Part shown: positions 11,271 through 23,448 of the stretch, one piece after another
How the letters are laid out: every line of letters starts with the position of its first letter
Position numbering within the stretch: position 1 is the stretch's first letter
Source: Eublepharis macularius
Taxonomy: Eukaryota > Chordata > Lepidosauria > Squamata > Eublepharidae
Reading direction: 5' to 3'
NCBI RefSeq assembly: GCF_028583425.1
Contig: NC_072790.1
Span: 159,768,397-159,832,396 of the forward strand
Length of the DNA stretch: 64,000 nt
Notes under the pieces: model-generated
Told to the model about the DNA's origin: nothing
Databases searched by the model: none
Seen by the model: only the letters and a program-made list of their open reading frames with translations
Position numbers and translations under genes: made by a program

Positions 11271-12385
11271 GAAGCTCTATTCTGTCTGCTAAAACAAGAC
11301 CAGGAGCTGATTACAATACAAATCATGAGTTGCTAATATCAAAAATTAGAATAAAGCTGAAGAGAAACACTAACAGAATCATTGTGCCAAAATACAATCT
11401 AAATAACATTCCTGAAGAATTTAAAGACCAGGTAAGGAACAGATTTGCAATACTAAGTTTAATTGATCATGAGCCAGAAGAACTATGAGCTGAAACCAGA
11501 GATATTATCAAGGAAGAATGTGCAAAGACTATTCCTGAAGACAAAAGAAAGGAGAAGCCTAAATGGATGACTGAGGAAACTTTTAAAATTGCTAAAGTTA
11601 AACGAGAAACAAAAGCAGAAGTTGACAGAAATAGGGTCAAAATTCTAAATGCAGCTTTTCAGTGACTTGCACATAGAGACAAAGGAATCTATTATAATAA
11701 CCAGTGCAAAGAAATAAAAGACAACAACAAAAAAGGAAGAACAAGAGATCTGTTCCAAAAGATCCAAGAAATCAAAGGGAAATTCAAGCCACGGCTTGGG
11801 ATGCTGAAAGATCAACATGAAAATACAATATCTGATCAGGACAAAATAAAGGAAAGATGGAAACAATACACCGAAGAACTATACAAAAGAGATGACAGAT
11901 GACAAAAGAGATGACAGATACTTTCAACAAAGAATCCTTTGATGAAGAACCAGAAATCCTAGTAAGTGAAGTAAAAGCTGCACTCAAAGCAACTGGGAGA
12001 AACAAAACACCTGGAGTAGATGGAATACCAATAGAGCTACTTCAAGCTACAGAAATGGAATCCATCAGAATCTTAACAAGAATCTGTCAACAAATATGGA
12101 AAACAACACAGTGGCCCATGGACTGGAAATGCTCAGTCTACATTCCAATTTTTTAAAAAAAGGGATGCCAAAGAGTGCAGCAACTATCAGACTATCGCAC
12201 TAGTGGAAGGCAGTAGGAAAAGAGGAAGACCTAAAAAGAGATGGCTTGACTCAATAAAGGAAGCCATGTCCTCCAGTTTGCAGGATCTGAGCAAGTATGT
12301 TAATGATAGGACATTTTGGAAGTCTTTCCTTCATAGGGTCACCATAGGTCAGAAGCAACTTGATAGCACATAACACACACAATTT
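11270..12385 (+). mobile_element. BovB (RTE-clade) LINE, with internal deletion
   Basis: A 5'-truncated BovB. The RT-proximal part reads LLISKIRIKLKRNT, YNLNNIPEEFKDQVRNRF, CKEIKDNNKKGRTRDLFQKI and KTPGVDGIPIELLQ, with the RT0-2 region ending in ICQQIWKTTQWPMDWK (11330-12150). At about 12160-12190 it jumps to the last 180 bp of the element (GRKRGRPKKRWLDSIKEA..). It ends with GGGTCACCATAGGTCAGAAG and an ACACAC tail, the BovB 3' terminus. It has stop codons and lacks the RT core, so it is dead. BovB of this kind points to a squamate host. Confidence 0.88.
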
Positions 12386-13730
12386 AACTTTTAAAATCTT
12401 TGGCAGGATTCTAGTTTATTCCCTCCATTCATGATATGAACCAAAAAGCATATATGTATGGGATTTTTTATAACAGAAAAGTATACATGAGAGTTTGCAC
12501 CACTAGTTTTAATAGAGGGATGCAGCTCAACTCTTATAAAAGAATTCCTTACAACAGCAGTGTTGTGTTGGGAAAAGGGTTAAAAATAGTTTAAATTCAG
12601 AGTTGTAATGGATCTTGAATCAATAGTGTGTCAGATGCTTAATTTGCTTTGAAGAAAAGGTTGCTTCTAAAGGAAAAGGGTGCACGAGGTTGCTACAAAT
12701 CAAAGAAACCTATCACCTACATCTTGACACTACAAAGTACAAACTTAGACTGAGATACCACGCTTGTTCTTCTTGACCCAAGAAATCACCTGATCAATTG
12801 ACCAATAGCAGTTTCTAAACACATCTTAGTTTCCCAGGCCTTGAGTTAGATTAGGCTATTAGCTCTCTGCCAGGTTTCCCTTTCAGGTCAATACACACAA
12901 TATCACCCTATATAACCCTATAATGACTGAATGTCAGACTTTGCAACCTATATTCCAACAAATTGCACTATCACATGATATTTCTTGGTATAAATTCTCC
13001 TTACTAGGTAGCAACTATTCAAGCTTCTCGATCAATAATCCTTTGCTATGTGCAATCAATGTACATATGCTTTGTTTAAAAGGTTTATTCGTCTGCTTAT
13101 TAAATGTTTAATCCTTGATTAATGACTACTGATATTAAAACCACAGTAATTACATACCTCATGAGCTCAGTACAGGATAATAGGAATTCTGATGTTCCTT
13201 AGTACTGTCAGATAATTTCATAGAAAGGAGTATTGCTAAATCTCCTGGAAATGACGACTAAATGGTGGCAAAAGCTGTTCTGGGGAAGTGGAGCCATTGG
13301 AAAGAGGGACTAGGAATTCTAGCCTATCCTGCATTTTATTTTTTGACGCAACTGCATTATGTAATTTATCACCACATCACAATGGTGATGATGATGACCA
13401 TTTAGGTAGTTTGAGAAAAGGATGTAGTTCTGTTATCAGTTGATATTTGCATGATTAAAGACATGGATATTTGCATGATGGGGAAGGAATAACAAAACAT
13501 TTATGTTGTATAATGCTCTGCCTGATGGCATGCCAGAAGCAGAAGGCCAATGTTGGAGACAGAAGATTGGACTTGATTAAGCTGGACTCATAGAGCAAGG
13601 CAATTCTTATGTTCTCATTGACTTCTGAGTTTTTCAGTCAGTCTATCCTGGCTTTATTTGCCACTTGCTAATATCACTGTAACATCCAGCTGCTTATGTG
13701 AATAGATGCAAAAGGGAAGTCCAGAGTTGT
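12386..13730. other. Unassigned flank
   Basis: AT-rich sequence with no frame, terminal repeats or repeat family that I recognise. A short ATGATGATGATG run lies near 13386. Confidence 0.5.
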
Positions 13731-13734
13731 GCAA

Positions 13735-14525
13735 CACACAATAGGAACATGGAATGTGAGACGTATGAATCCAGATAAGCACAAAATCGTAAAAAGAGAA
13801 ATGAAACATTTAAACATTGTAATCCTGGATGTGAATTAACTAAAGTAAACTGGATCAGGACATCTTCAGTCAGAAAATTAGTGTTCTACTGTGGAAATGA
13901 CAAACTCAGAAGACATAGTGTTGCTCAAATAGTGAGGCGAGATGTAGCCCAAGCAATCAGGAGGATTATAATGCAAAGTTTGACAGAATAATAATATCAG
14001 TCAATCTTCAGGGAAGGTTTATCAACATAACCATCATTCAAATTTACACTCCAACTACAGATGCTAAAGAGAAAGAAATTTTATGCAAGTTCCCAGGAAC
14101 AAATTGATCATACACCTAAACAAGATGCACTGATAATCATAGGTACCTAGAATGCAAAAATAGGAGATAAAGCAGAATCAAACATCAGAAAATTTGTACT
14201 AAGATTATGAAATGGAACAGGACAGCAACTCATAGAATTTTGTGAAGCTAACAACGTGTTCATTGCTAACACATGCTTCAGGCAACTGAACAGACGATTG
14301 TATATGTGGAAATCACTAGATGGCCGATACAAGGATCAAATCGTAATTGTGAGGAAAAGATAGAGCAGCTGTATTCTTTCTGCTAAAATAAAACCAGGAG
14401 CTGATTGTGGTACAGATCATGAATTGTTAATATCAAAAATTAGAATGGAGCTGAAGAGAAATACTAAAAGAATCATAATGCCAAAATATAATTTAAACAT
14501 TCCTGAAGAATGTAAAGATTGTGTA
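13735..14525 (+). mobile_element. BovB LINE, 5' endonuclease part
   Basis: The AP-like endonuclease of BovB: a TWNVRRMNPDKHKIVKRE-like start, the VIQIYTPTTDA region, DALIIIGT.NAKIGDK, LIEFCEANNVFIANTCF and RRLYMWKSLDGRYKDQI. It then runs into GADCGTDHELLISKIRMELK, where the sequence at 11270 also begins. The overlap shows two separate insertions rather than one split element. Stops are frequent. The plus-strand text ends near 14525, just inside the RT-proximal region. Confidence 0.82.
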
Positions 14526-14619
14526 AACACTTTCTTGCATCATACTTTGCTTTGTCTTCCTTCTCCATTTTATCATCATAGGTGCAGGACATGCTGTCCT
14601 GTATCTTTCTCAGCACCCT

Positions 14620-16640
14620 AGACTAGAGAGATACACAACACCATGCTTTTTCTACTCTTTCCTATCCTCAGTGTTGTTCCTGAAAAGAAAAAGGATTCAT
14701 ATTCCTTTTCTGAAGCTTCAACCAGGCTCTGTATGAGAGTTTGTTCCATTCCACACATGCACTCTGCAGTGCAGGCACATGTACACACACTAGCTGCACA
14801 TAGTATGCTACTCTGCTAATGGCTCCAGAATCTAACAGAGTATAAAAAGTGCGCAGAGTGACTAATAAACTGCCCCACTAACTACCAAATTAAATTACCC
14901 TCAGCAGATTCACTACAGAAAAGCTCTGAGTGATGCAGTTTAACTCATGAGCGGAGGGAGAGAACAGTAGGAAGCTTTCTGAACAAGAGAGAAAAAGAGG
15001 AAAGGATGGACTCTTCAAATGCTGCTGCTGCAAACAGTGCTTGCTCCCAGCTCTCTCATCACAACCGGGGACAGTGTATCCCCCCACCAGAAGGAGGCTG
15101 GCACCAGCTGACCACACTGAAACCAGGCAACTACAGCATCTGGAAGGCAAGACTGGACATTGTTCTTAAATTTGAAGACCTATACAAGGTAATTATTGAT
15201 GATGAACACTCCCCCAACTGATCCCCCCATCGGAAACTTGCATGGGATCTAATTTCCTGTATAATGTCTTCAATGTTGGATGATTATTTATCATTAATCA
15301 GTGACATCAAATGGCCAAAGAGAAATGCCAAATTATAGAAACATCCCACAAAATGAGTGAGTTATAGCAATGTAACTGCAGAGAAAGCTAGCCACAACTC
15401 TGTACGTAGATGGATCCAGGGCCGGCGCCAGAGGTTTTGGCGCCTGCGGCAGCATGCCTTGCGCCTCTGCGCGGCGTGATGATGTCATCGCAGACGTCAT
15501 CACGCGCCGCAGGGGGGCTGGGCGGCACGCCGATCGCCGAAGCTGCGGGCTGCTGCTGGAGCGGCGCGCGGAGGCTGCTCCACGCGCCGCCCCAGCAGCA
15601 GCTCATGGCTTCTGCGCTCGGCCGGGGCGGAGGAGTGCGCAGCGGAGCTGAGGTGGCTGGCTGCAGCAGTAGCTGCAGCCAGCCAGGCAGCCCCGTGCCG
15701 CCGCCGCCACATGCCCCAGCCGAGCGCAGAAGCTGCGAGCCGGGGCTGGGGAGGCGCGCGGAGGCTGCTCCGTGCGTCACCCCAGCAGCAGCTCACGGTT
15801 TCTGCGCCCAGCTGGGGTGGAGGAGCGTGCAGCGGAGCTGGCGTGGGCTGGCTACAGCTGCTGCTGCAGCCATCCAGCCAGCTCCGTGCCGCCGCCGCCG
15901 CACGCCCCAGCTGGGCGCAGAAGCCGCGAGCCGCTGCTTGAGCGGCGCACAGAGGCTGTGCCCAGCTGGCGTGTGTGGCGGCGGCGGCGGCAGCAAGGGG
16001 CTGGCTGGCTGGCTGCAGCAGTAGCTGAAGGCAGCCCAGTCACTCCAGCTTCGCTGCGCGCACCTCCACCCCCAACACCCCCTCCAGCGCCCCTCCCGTG
16101 CACACGCGCCCGAGGCCACCGCCTACCTGGCCTCCATGGGCGCGCCGGCCCTGGATGGATCCAACTTTGATATAAACTTACAGACTTGTTTGTGTTGATG
16201 AGATACTGCAAATCACCTATGGATGAAAAGCAGAAGATCACTACTCTCCTGAGCTCTTACACTTTCTGTGATAGCCATGAACACTTTCTGTGTTTATGGC
16301 TATCAAGACTTTGATGGTGAGGAAGATCCACATCCGCTGTGATGGGCAGGAAATTCACATGGAGAGAGGAAGCTTTCCTCCAATGAGTGGGAGAACAGAT
16401 GTACAAAGCTTCCCAAGTCCTTCAAATCAGATACTAAGAAAATGTTTAAGAAAATGCAGTAACTCTTAATGTCCTGCCAAAGTACTACAAAGATGATGCA
16501 GGTTGCAGGAAATAGATTTTTCACATTTAAATGTGATTACATTCAACAGCGTGATTGCTGCCCTTATTTAGCAAAGCCATATAAATATTGAAGACACAGG
16601 AATGAAATGAATCACGTGAAAGACTGTAAGCAAGGGTGAA
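14620..16640 (+). mobile_element. Ty1/copia-like retroelement fossil (5' LTR and gag)
   Basis: An LTR-like segment, about 14672-14895, has a TATA box (AGTATAAAAAG, near 14838). A leader follows, then a gag start at 15006 whose WHQLTTLKPGNYSIWKARLD and VLKFEDLYKVI match the conserved copia-type gag N-terminus. Gag-like text resumes after the hAT-like insertion, up to about 16640. No pol was found. Broken, with several breaks. Edges are approximate. Old, judging by decay. Confidence 0.6.
15417..16153. mobile_element. GC-rich hAT-like element (737 bp)
   Basis: Ends CAGGGCCGGCGC and GCGCCGGCCCTG flanked by a perfect 8-bp duplication GATGGATC (15409-15416, 16154-16161). The interior is GC- and CpG-rich with a repeated GCCGCCGCC..GCAGAAGC..GAGC unit that gives long but meaningless frames in all directions. 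It has no transposase. It sits inside the Copia gag. It resembles a CpG island by composition, but it is a repeat. Confidence 0.82.
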
Positions 16641-16867
16641 ACCTTTGGGCACATGCTTAGATTATCACCATAATCCATCTATGAGCCTGGGCCATATGCA
16701 TACAGCAGATACAGGTTTCAATGAAAAAAAAATCTCTATTGAATGATGCAGAATCATGTGTGCTGCTGCAAATGCACTTCCCAAGCACAGTTCATGAGTA
16801 AGGGCTACACACTGAAGAATGCTAACTAGATATTTGCTATGGACATGGTGCTGCATTTAGTGCCATC

Positions 16868-16935
16868 CTAGGGCAGAGTTACAGCCTTCTAAGCCCATTG
16901 GCTTCAGTGGATTTAGATTGTGTGGCTTAGATTGA
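16868..16935. repeat. Small palindromic repeat, copy 1
   Basis: GCAGAGTTACAGCCTTCTAAG followed by a short loop and an inverted, decayed copy. Related copies are at 33073-33133 and 54690-54735. Confidence 0.45.
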
Positions 16936-17227
16936 GGCCTGTAAATTTAAACAACTTACTATCACGGCTTTTCCCAAAGGACTGGCAGTTGTGCGCAATG
17001 TAGCCCTGCAGAACTTTCCTCCCTCCTTTTGTAATACAGGAAAGTATTTATGGTTTGACTGAGTAGGTGCTTTGGCTTGTAATAAATGTTAATGAACACA
17101 TCGGTTTTAATACAAGAAATACACACTGTCCCCCACAGGCAGAAGTATCTTTAAACAGATTATAAATAACTCAGTACATCATATAATATGCTTTAACAGT
17201 GCTCTGTTAGAAATGACTGCCTGCAAC

Positions 17228-17465
17228 AGTCTTTTAGTTGGTGTGGTGTAACGTTAGAACATCAGTCTATAATCTGGGAGAACCAGGTTTGAATCCTCAC
17301 TCGGCCACGGAAGCTTGTTGAGTGGCCTTGGGACAGTCATACACTATCAGCATAAACAACTTCACAAGGTTGTTGTGAGGATAAAGTGAAGGAGAGGAGA
17401 ACGATGTAAGTTGCTTTGGATCCCCATTGGGAAGAAAGGTGGAATATACATTCAATAAATAAAGA
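17228..17465 (+). mobile_element. tRNA-derived SINE
   Basis: A B-box-like GGTTTGAATCC at about 17286 followed by GCCTTGGGACAGTCA and GTTGTTGTGAGGATAAA. The 3' end GGAAGAAAGGTGGAATATA runs into AATAAATAAAG. This is a common squamate SINE layout. No target duplication was resolved. Confidence 0.7.
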
Positions 17466-17681
17466 TTAGCAGAAGTAAAATCTAATTCCAATGAGAGTTA
17501 CTGCAGCTCAGTTCAATCATGGAATCTTTAATTGCTTTCTTACTCAGTTTATTAACAATGTTTCACAAGAAAATGACATGTCCAATTAAATTATTTCTGG
17601 GTTGTCAGAACATTTCTTAGCCATCTTCAATTTCAGCAAGAGTTCAGTTGAAAAGAAAAGAACCAGGATTAGATCATCAAG

Positions 17682-17683
<2 letters not shown>

Positions 17684-17774
<91 letters not shown>

Positions 17775-17776
17775 TC
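17684..17776. repeat. (CTTT)n microsatellite
   Basis: Over twenty uninterrupted CTTT units. It lies downstream of the SRD5A2 stop codon. The 'FLSFFLS' peptides it produces are not real. Confidence 0.98.
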
Positions 17777-18548
17777 GTCTCTTGGCCTTGCAAGGGGGAA
17801 GGGGGACTAAGGAGCAGCAGATTATGCTTTCATCTACAAAGACAGCTGTTTCCTAAGGCAGTATTTTTAAATATGATAACTCTTATAATGACAAGTTAGT
17901 GACTAGCAATGCTAAAAATTCAGTCATTCCTCCTAACAAAAAGTAGCACCAGGGACTGGAAGCAATGCAGATGTGAACAGGAAGGAACCTTAGGCAAAGC
18001 AACTTTTAGATAAACAGCTATTCCTCACCCTTTCAAGAGCTACGCCACACATGATAGGCAGTTCTGTGATTCTTCCTCCTGCTATTTCTTTTTAAAGCAA
18101 AACACATCTATGGGAGGCTGAAATCTATAGAGAGGGACCAGCACAGGGGAGAGACAGTTCTCCTTTCCTACCAGTTGTCTACTTACATCACTTCTGTTCC
18201 CTAAGAGGCTTTACTACCATCACGGGAAAAAATGTAGAGATTTTATCTTTCTGCCTGCAAGAAAGTTGTTGACATATTTCAGCCTCTCTTGGCTGCTTTT
18301 CATTTAAGCAATGTGGGGGAGGGGGGAATGCAGGTGCCCATATCTGAAGTTTTACCATTTATAGTAAGTGAACAATTACTCCAACACTGTAACAATGATC
18401 AATTCATGAAAACACTACATTATACCAAAATCTTTCTCTTTGAAACTCACAGCAGCATTCATAATAAAACTCATCTTTAAAGTTAGACAGCACAAAGACA
18501 TACAACACCAACAATGTCCCCCATTCCTGAAGTCTAGGCAATTGTCAT

Positions 18549-18615
18549 TTAGAATATAAAAGGAATCAAGGCTTTTCTTGATCTTGGATAGCCTGTGAAT
18601 TTTCTTAGATAGTAC
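18549..18615 (-). CDS. SRD5A2: SRD5A2 exon 5, coding part (steroid 5-alpha-reductase 2)
   Basis: Last coding exon. Read on the minus strand it begins after a TTTCTTTCAG acceptor. Its first base completes the arginine codon begun in exon 4, and it then encodes YYLRKFTGYPRSRKALIPFIF and a TAA stop. The end RKALIPFIF is the conserved C-terminus of steroid 5-alpha-reductases, and the arginine equivalent to human Arg246 is kept. The enzyme is an ER multi-pass membrane protein that uses NADPH to reduce the 4,5 double bond of testosterone, giving dihydrotestosterone. Exons 2-5 together encode 161 residues, exactly the length of human residues 94-254. The 3' UTR must run to lower coordinates; I could not place its poly(A) site. 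Confidence 0.93.
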
Positions 18616-18700
18616 CTGAAAGAAAGGAAATACAAAATGAAAGTAGTTGCTTGTTGATTTTTAGATCTAAGTTAACGATGGTAGCCATGAAAACTTTTAT

Positions 18701-19178
18701 GGCTTGGTTCAGATATAATGCAAAACCATTTTAACTATGTTTAATTAGTGATAGTGCTTTTTGTTTTTAAAAAAGGAGCTGGTACTCATTCATATGGCTG
18801 CACTGATTTCTACCAATTTCCCCCTCAGGACTTGGGAGAGCTCTCAAAAGGTGCCAGTACTCAGTGGGTACTGTCAAAAAAAGTCCTGGTTTCTGAAACC
18901 AAGATTCAGCTTGCAGATGATCACTCAAATCCTAGTTTGCTTTACTAAATGTTTTTGTTGTCTTTATTGGGAGGCAGATTGAGTTCGGGAACATGACAGG
19001 ATTAAACGAGGATTAAACTGTGGTTAATAAATCAACTTCAAACCATAGTTTCATATCCTGGTTTGAGGAACCCCCATCCCCAACTAATCATAGTTACTGG
19101 AGTGGCCTGCATTCAGACTAACTGTAGTTAGTTTAATTAAATCATTGTTTTGTGTGATAGTAATATCTGAATCAAGCC
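18701..19178. mobile_element. MITE-like element with ~25-bp inverted ends
   Basis: It starts GGCTTGGTTCAGATATAAT and ends with the inverse (ATATCTGAATCAAGCC); AAACCAT lies next in from both sides. TAT flanks both ends, which would suit a 3-bp duplication as in PIF/Harbinger, but that is weak. A related copy follows at 19180-19610. Confidence 0.55.
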
Positions 19179-19179
19179 T

Positions 19180-19610
19180 ATGGCTCAATTCAGACATCAC
19201 ACCAAATCATGTTAAGGAGAGCCAATTTGGTGTAGTGGTTAGGAGAGGCAGGACTCTAATCTGGAGAACCAGATTTGATTCCCCACTCCTCCGCTTGAAG
19301 CCAGCTGGGTGATCTTGGGTTAGTCACACCTCTTCCAGAGCTCTCTCAGGCCCACCCACCTCACAGATTGATTGTTGTGGGGATAATAATAAGATATTTT
19401 GTAAACCCCTCTGAGTGGGTATTAAGTTGTTCTGAAGGGCAGTATATAAATTGAATGTTGTTGTTGTTGTTGTTGTTGTTGTTCTTATGTCTGAATCAAC
19501 AAACCATGATACAACAGAAGTGGAAAACATTGTTTGAAGTGACATTTCAAACTATGTTTTGCACTAACTCCGGTTTGGTGTGGTGTCTGAATTTACAAAC
19601 TGTCATTATA
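19180..19610. mobile_element. Second MITE-like copy, split by a SINE
   Basis: The left end GGCTCAATTCAGACATCACACC and right end GGTGTGGTGTCTGAATTT are inverse forms of one another. The SINE at 19213-19483 is inserted in it. Confidence 0.5.
19213..19483 (+). mobile_element. tRNA-derived SINE
   Basis: GGTGTAGTGGTTAGGAG (A-box region), CAGATTTGATTCCCC (B-box region), then TGGGTGATCTTGGG, CCCACCCACCTCACAG and a LINE-like tail TGGGTATTAAGTTGTTCTGA ending in (TTG)n. The same family is at 21857-22110 (+) and 24367-24650 (-). Confidence 0.75.
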
Positions 19611-20097
19611 CCCACGAGTCCACTGTCAGCCCATGCTGCCCCATAGAGACAGGAATTAATTTAGGGAGTCCTGAGATATAGTGGACATTAAAGCAGAGCT
19701 CTAATCCATGTTTTGCCTTTTATAGATTTAGAACAAACTGCAGTTCTGGATACAAAAATCAGGTCAAACTATTGAACAACTATTATTCAGACTTCAATAG
19801 GGTTAAATGGTTTAGCGTTATTTATATATTACATATATAGCCTTCTGGCTTCTGTGGATAATTTTTTATGAGCTAACAGGGAAGTCGAAGGGTCAGAACT
19901 TGGTGGTACAGTATATGTTCTGTCCCAAGCATCTAAGTAGTGCAAGACCTATGCTCAGACTTAGAAGGACCAACACCAGCCCAAGTACTTCAGGCCTATC
20001 CACACAATACTTTAGACCTCTCCTCCTTTCCCCCTTCAGTCCATGCTTACTTGCTGCCTTACAGGTGAATCTCCAAATACAGAGGGGGCAAATCTCT

Positions 20098-20262
20098 GAA
20101 TACTAGTGCTAGGAGGCAGCGTCAGGAGAAGGTTTAAGCCTCTTTGCCCTGTTTGGTGGCCCACTAGGGTATGTGGTTGGCCACTGTATGAAACAGGCTG
20201 GTGGACTAGATGGACCACTGGTCCGATACAGAAGGGCTCTTCTTATGTTTATATGTTCTGAT
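20098..20262 (+). mobile_element. LINE 3' end (CR1/L2-like)
   Basis: Contains GGTTGGCCACTGTATGAAACAG and GGTGGACTAGATGGACCACTGG, ending AGGGCTCTTCTTATGTTT. These are typical 3' ends of a reptile LINE. It is a short truncated piece. Confidence 0.6.
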
Positions 20263-20399
20263 ACATACTGAACTCAGAAAAAGGGACTTGTAATTTTAAG
20301 ATTGGTTAAGTTTTCCTTCAGTACGGTTCCAACAAACAACTTCAGGTGCATATTTATGCAACCAGATCACACATGTCTGTATATCACTTGAGGACTCAT

Positions 20400-20764
20400 G
20401 GTGACTTGTGGGATAGCTGAACTTGCTACACAACCTGAGAGTTTCCATGAAGCACCTGCCTGCCACCAGAGGGGGTGTGCCAAATCAACGGCCTAACCAC
20501 TCTTCCCCACACCTCACCTGAGGGTCACTGAGCAGAAGCCCTGGTGGCACTGGACACCTGTCCATGCTTGCCTGGGAGAGGTCCCTGCTGTATCATGTGG
20601 AGCTTATTCTCCCCTCCCTAGAGAAGCCTGGCTGCAGTCCTGAAGGCAGGGTCCTCAGAATAAGCTCAACTGATTGTTTTGTTTCATGAAAAATAAAAAA
20701 AAATGACCAACAACAGTTTTCTAGAGCCCATCGTATTTTTTCATACAATGGGCTTTATTGCTAG
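20400..20764 (+). mobile_element. Helitron 3' end (partial)
   Basis: It ends with the hairpin AGCCCATCGT...ATACAATGGGCT, a six-base spacer TTATTG and CTAG before a host T. This is the same terminus as the minus-strand Helitron at 3177. The 5' TC end could not be found, so the left edge is a guess. Confidence 0.6.
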
Positions 20765-21049
20765 TTAATCTATAGTCCTGCAAGAGGAAAAAAAACACTT
20801 AAGGAAGATCTTTGGAGTGGAGGAAAGCTGAGAGGAACAGAGTTAAACATATGCTCCCTAGTGGTCCTTTTTCAACTCTAAATGCCTTTGCCCAAAACTA
20901 CTTTTTGTTTTTAAGAGGATTGAGCTCTGAGCAATGCTTTTGTGTGTAGCTGCAATCATCAAGAAATTAACATGATGTGAGACCAAGCCCTAAGTAATTC
21001 TCATGCCCTAGGATATTGGTAGCTACTATACAGATAATACATTTCCTAC

Positions 21050-21200
21050 CTGTGATGGTGATAAGCACGTGGCCCAACGAAGCACACTGTAAAAAGGGCA
21101 AAGGCAAAAGCTGGTAGGCACCAGGTTGCTATTGCATAGCCAAACCATTCCAGTATCTCACCAAAGAAGTTTGCTCCTGACACATATACAAATAGTCCTC
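21050..21200 (-). CDS. SRD5A2: SRD5A2 exon 4
   Basis: A 151-bp exon with acceptor ATGCAG and donor GTAGGA. It encodes the stretch from GGLFVYVSGANFFGE through EWFGYAIATW to FVGPRAYHHHR. By alignment from memory with human SRD5A2 this is residues 183-233. The NADPH-pocket and active-site residues Asn193, Glu197 and His231 are all present. VSGAN and HHHR favour paralogue 2 over SRD5A1, which has TAAN and KEHH at these places. Two hydrophobic membrane segments are visible. The phase (two bases of the last codon, one base in exon 5) fits the next exon exactly. Confidence 0.95.
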
Positions 21201-21856
21201 CTGCATAAAACAAAGAGAAGCACGTTCAAACGATGAAAACCAAGGCTCCTATCTTCATGTCAGTTTTTCAGACCAATATTGATTTGATTCACTATACACC
21301 TGATTCCTCTCCCCTGAACTTAAAGATACATCAAGACTAAGGCTGCAGGTATGCAGAGTCGGGGTGCTGAAATCTTACTGAAATCAACAGTGCTGAAGTC
21401 AACAGGACTGAAACAACCTAACTTTGTGGAGAATTATAGCTCAACTGAAAAATGGCATGCAACATATGTTTATTATCAGTAAATGAGGCAGAGTAAAACC
21501 TAAGAGAGAGTACAGAGCCTCTCTATTACTAAGCCCTTGGGTTCACCACAAGGACTTGGCATCAGAAGTGCAACAGAAATTTTGTGCATCCCAGATGCAT
21601 GCAGGAGAAAAAATGTCCCTTTTTTTAGATTAATGAGATGTTATATGCTGTTAGGTAATGTTATTGACCTCTATGCTGAGAAAAATCTCAGGCACCCACT
21701 TCCACATATTAAGCATCTATTAAAAAGGCAGGATATCTTTCTTCAGGCATGTTGGCAACCCTAGTTGCAAGTCTGGCCATTTCTGCACCTTCCAACTGCC
21801 CCATGGAGCTACTATTGGCTCTAGCACAAAAATTACATGTAGCCACTGACAGAGAC

Positions 21857-22110
21857 AGTTTGGTATAGTCGTTAAGAGCACAGGACTCTAATCTGGAGAG
21901 CTGGGTTTGATTCCCAACTCCTCCCCTTGAAGCCAGCTGGGTGACCTTGTGCTAGTCACAGTTCTCTGGAGCTCCCTCAGCCCCACCCACCTCACAGGGT
22001 GTTTTGTTGTGGGGATAATAATGACATACTTTGTAAACCACTCTGAGTGGGCATTAAGTTGTCCTGAAGGGCAGTATATAAATCTAATGTTATTATTATT
22101 ATAAATAATA
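21857..22110 (+). mobile_element. tRNA-derived SINE
   Basis: GTTTGGTATAGTCGTTAAGAG, GGGTTTGATTCCC, TGGGTGACCTTG, CCCACCCACCTCACAG, then the LINE-like tail and a (TTA)n end. Same family as 19213-19483. Confidence 0.75.
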
Positions 22111-22727
22111 AAAATTGTGGAAAACACAAGGACTTTGTAATATGTAGCATCACTGTAACACTTTCCAAAAGGATTGGGCCCAAAACAGCCTGGAATGGGC
22201 TGCTGCCACATGGGAGAGCACCCCCCCCACCTGGCAACGGCTGGATCCTAGCTGTTTTGGACCTGATCCTGGCCATTTCAGGCCCAAACTGGGCCAAAAC
22301 AGGCCTGAAAAGACCAGGATCGGGCCCGGTTTGGCCTGGATTGGGCCAGAATTGGCCTGGAACGGGCTGCTGCCACACAGGAGAGCGCTCCCCCGCCTGG
22401 CAGCAGCCCAATCCTGGCCGTTTTGGGCCCAATCCTGGCCATTTCAGGCCCAAATTGGGCCAAAACGGGCCTGAAAAGACCAGGATCTGGCCTGATTTGG
22501 CCTGGATTGGGCCACTGCCGAGCAGGGGAATGCGCCCCTGATTGGCAGTGGCCTGTTCCAGGCTATTCCACCACCCTACCACCATGTGTGCTTCCCCGCC
22601 CCCTCAGGAGCAGGCTTACCTTTGCTCCAGGGGAACTGATCTCCATCTGGAGATCAAGGGGCATGGCCACCACATAGAGAGAGGTGCCAGAACAGTGTTC
22701 CTGAGTGTTCTGGCAGAAAAAAAGCCC
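22111..22727. mobile_element. Short element with GGGCC-rich internal repeats, hAT-like end
   Basis: A repeated block built of CAATCCTGGCC, TTTCAGGCCCAAA and TGGGCCAAAAC (22225-22545) ends at CTGGCAGAAAAAAAGCCCTG. The same internal text appears in the hAT-like element at 56968-57400, which has a clean 8-bp duplication. The left end is not resolved. Confidence 0.5.
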
Positions 22728-23448
22728 TGTCTACAAAGCTACATTGAAATGATAAGAGCTTCAAAACATAAGGCAACTCAGCAAAAAATAGGGAGAGAGA
22801 AAAATGAAAAAGAAAGGTTTAAAAGCCTCTAGAAGTTAAAATTGGAAGCCTCCAAGCAGAGCACAGCCATGAGCTTCCTTCGCTATCAGACTGGAACTGG
22901 AAAAACCACACTGCTTTTCAGTGCCTTTGAAAACAAGCCTTTGGAATACCCTCTTCCATAATATGCCCCTCCTGACACCTCTTTACTGAAATTTAAGAAT
23001 CCAAATAAAGACCTTTTAAAAAGTTTCTCAGGCGATTGGCTGAATTGGTTGTCTTTTTTTGTATTTTAGCTGGCTCAAATGTGATTTTAAATCTTTAATG
23101 GTGGTTGGTTTTCTTAATACGTTTGGTTCAAAGTGCTTTTTAAATGCAGTTATTGTAATCATGTCGTGTTTTAATGTTCAAGTATTATTTGAAAAATGCT
23201 ATAAAACAATTTGAATAAACAAATGAAGCTGTATTTATCATAATCTAATTTTTAAATATTTCTTTTAATCATGAAAGTCAGGCTAAAGGAGGCAGAAATA
23301 GGCATCCAATTAACAGGAAAGAGGGGGGGGCAAGGTGAGATCAAAAGCCAAATTATGTTTCAGCTTTCCTAAGTGACGTATAATTTCACATGAACCCTCA
23401 AGAACTAGTTTCTGGTTCTCCTGCAAGGCTTGCATAGCAGGTTGTTAT
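22728..23448. other. Unassigned intron sequence
   Basis: Within SRD5A2 intron 3. I see no conserved frame; AT-rich with scattered decayed repeat text. Confidence 0.5.

Noticed and set aside
15388-16241. Long overlapping frames on both strands rich in Ala, Pro and Arg
   Set aside because: Frame shadows of a GC-rich hAT-like element with exact ends and an 8-bp duplication.
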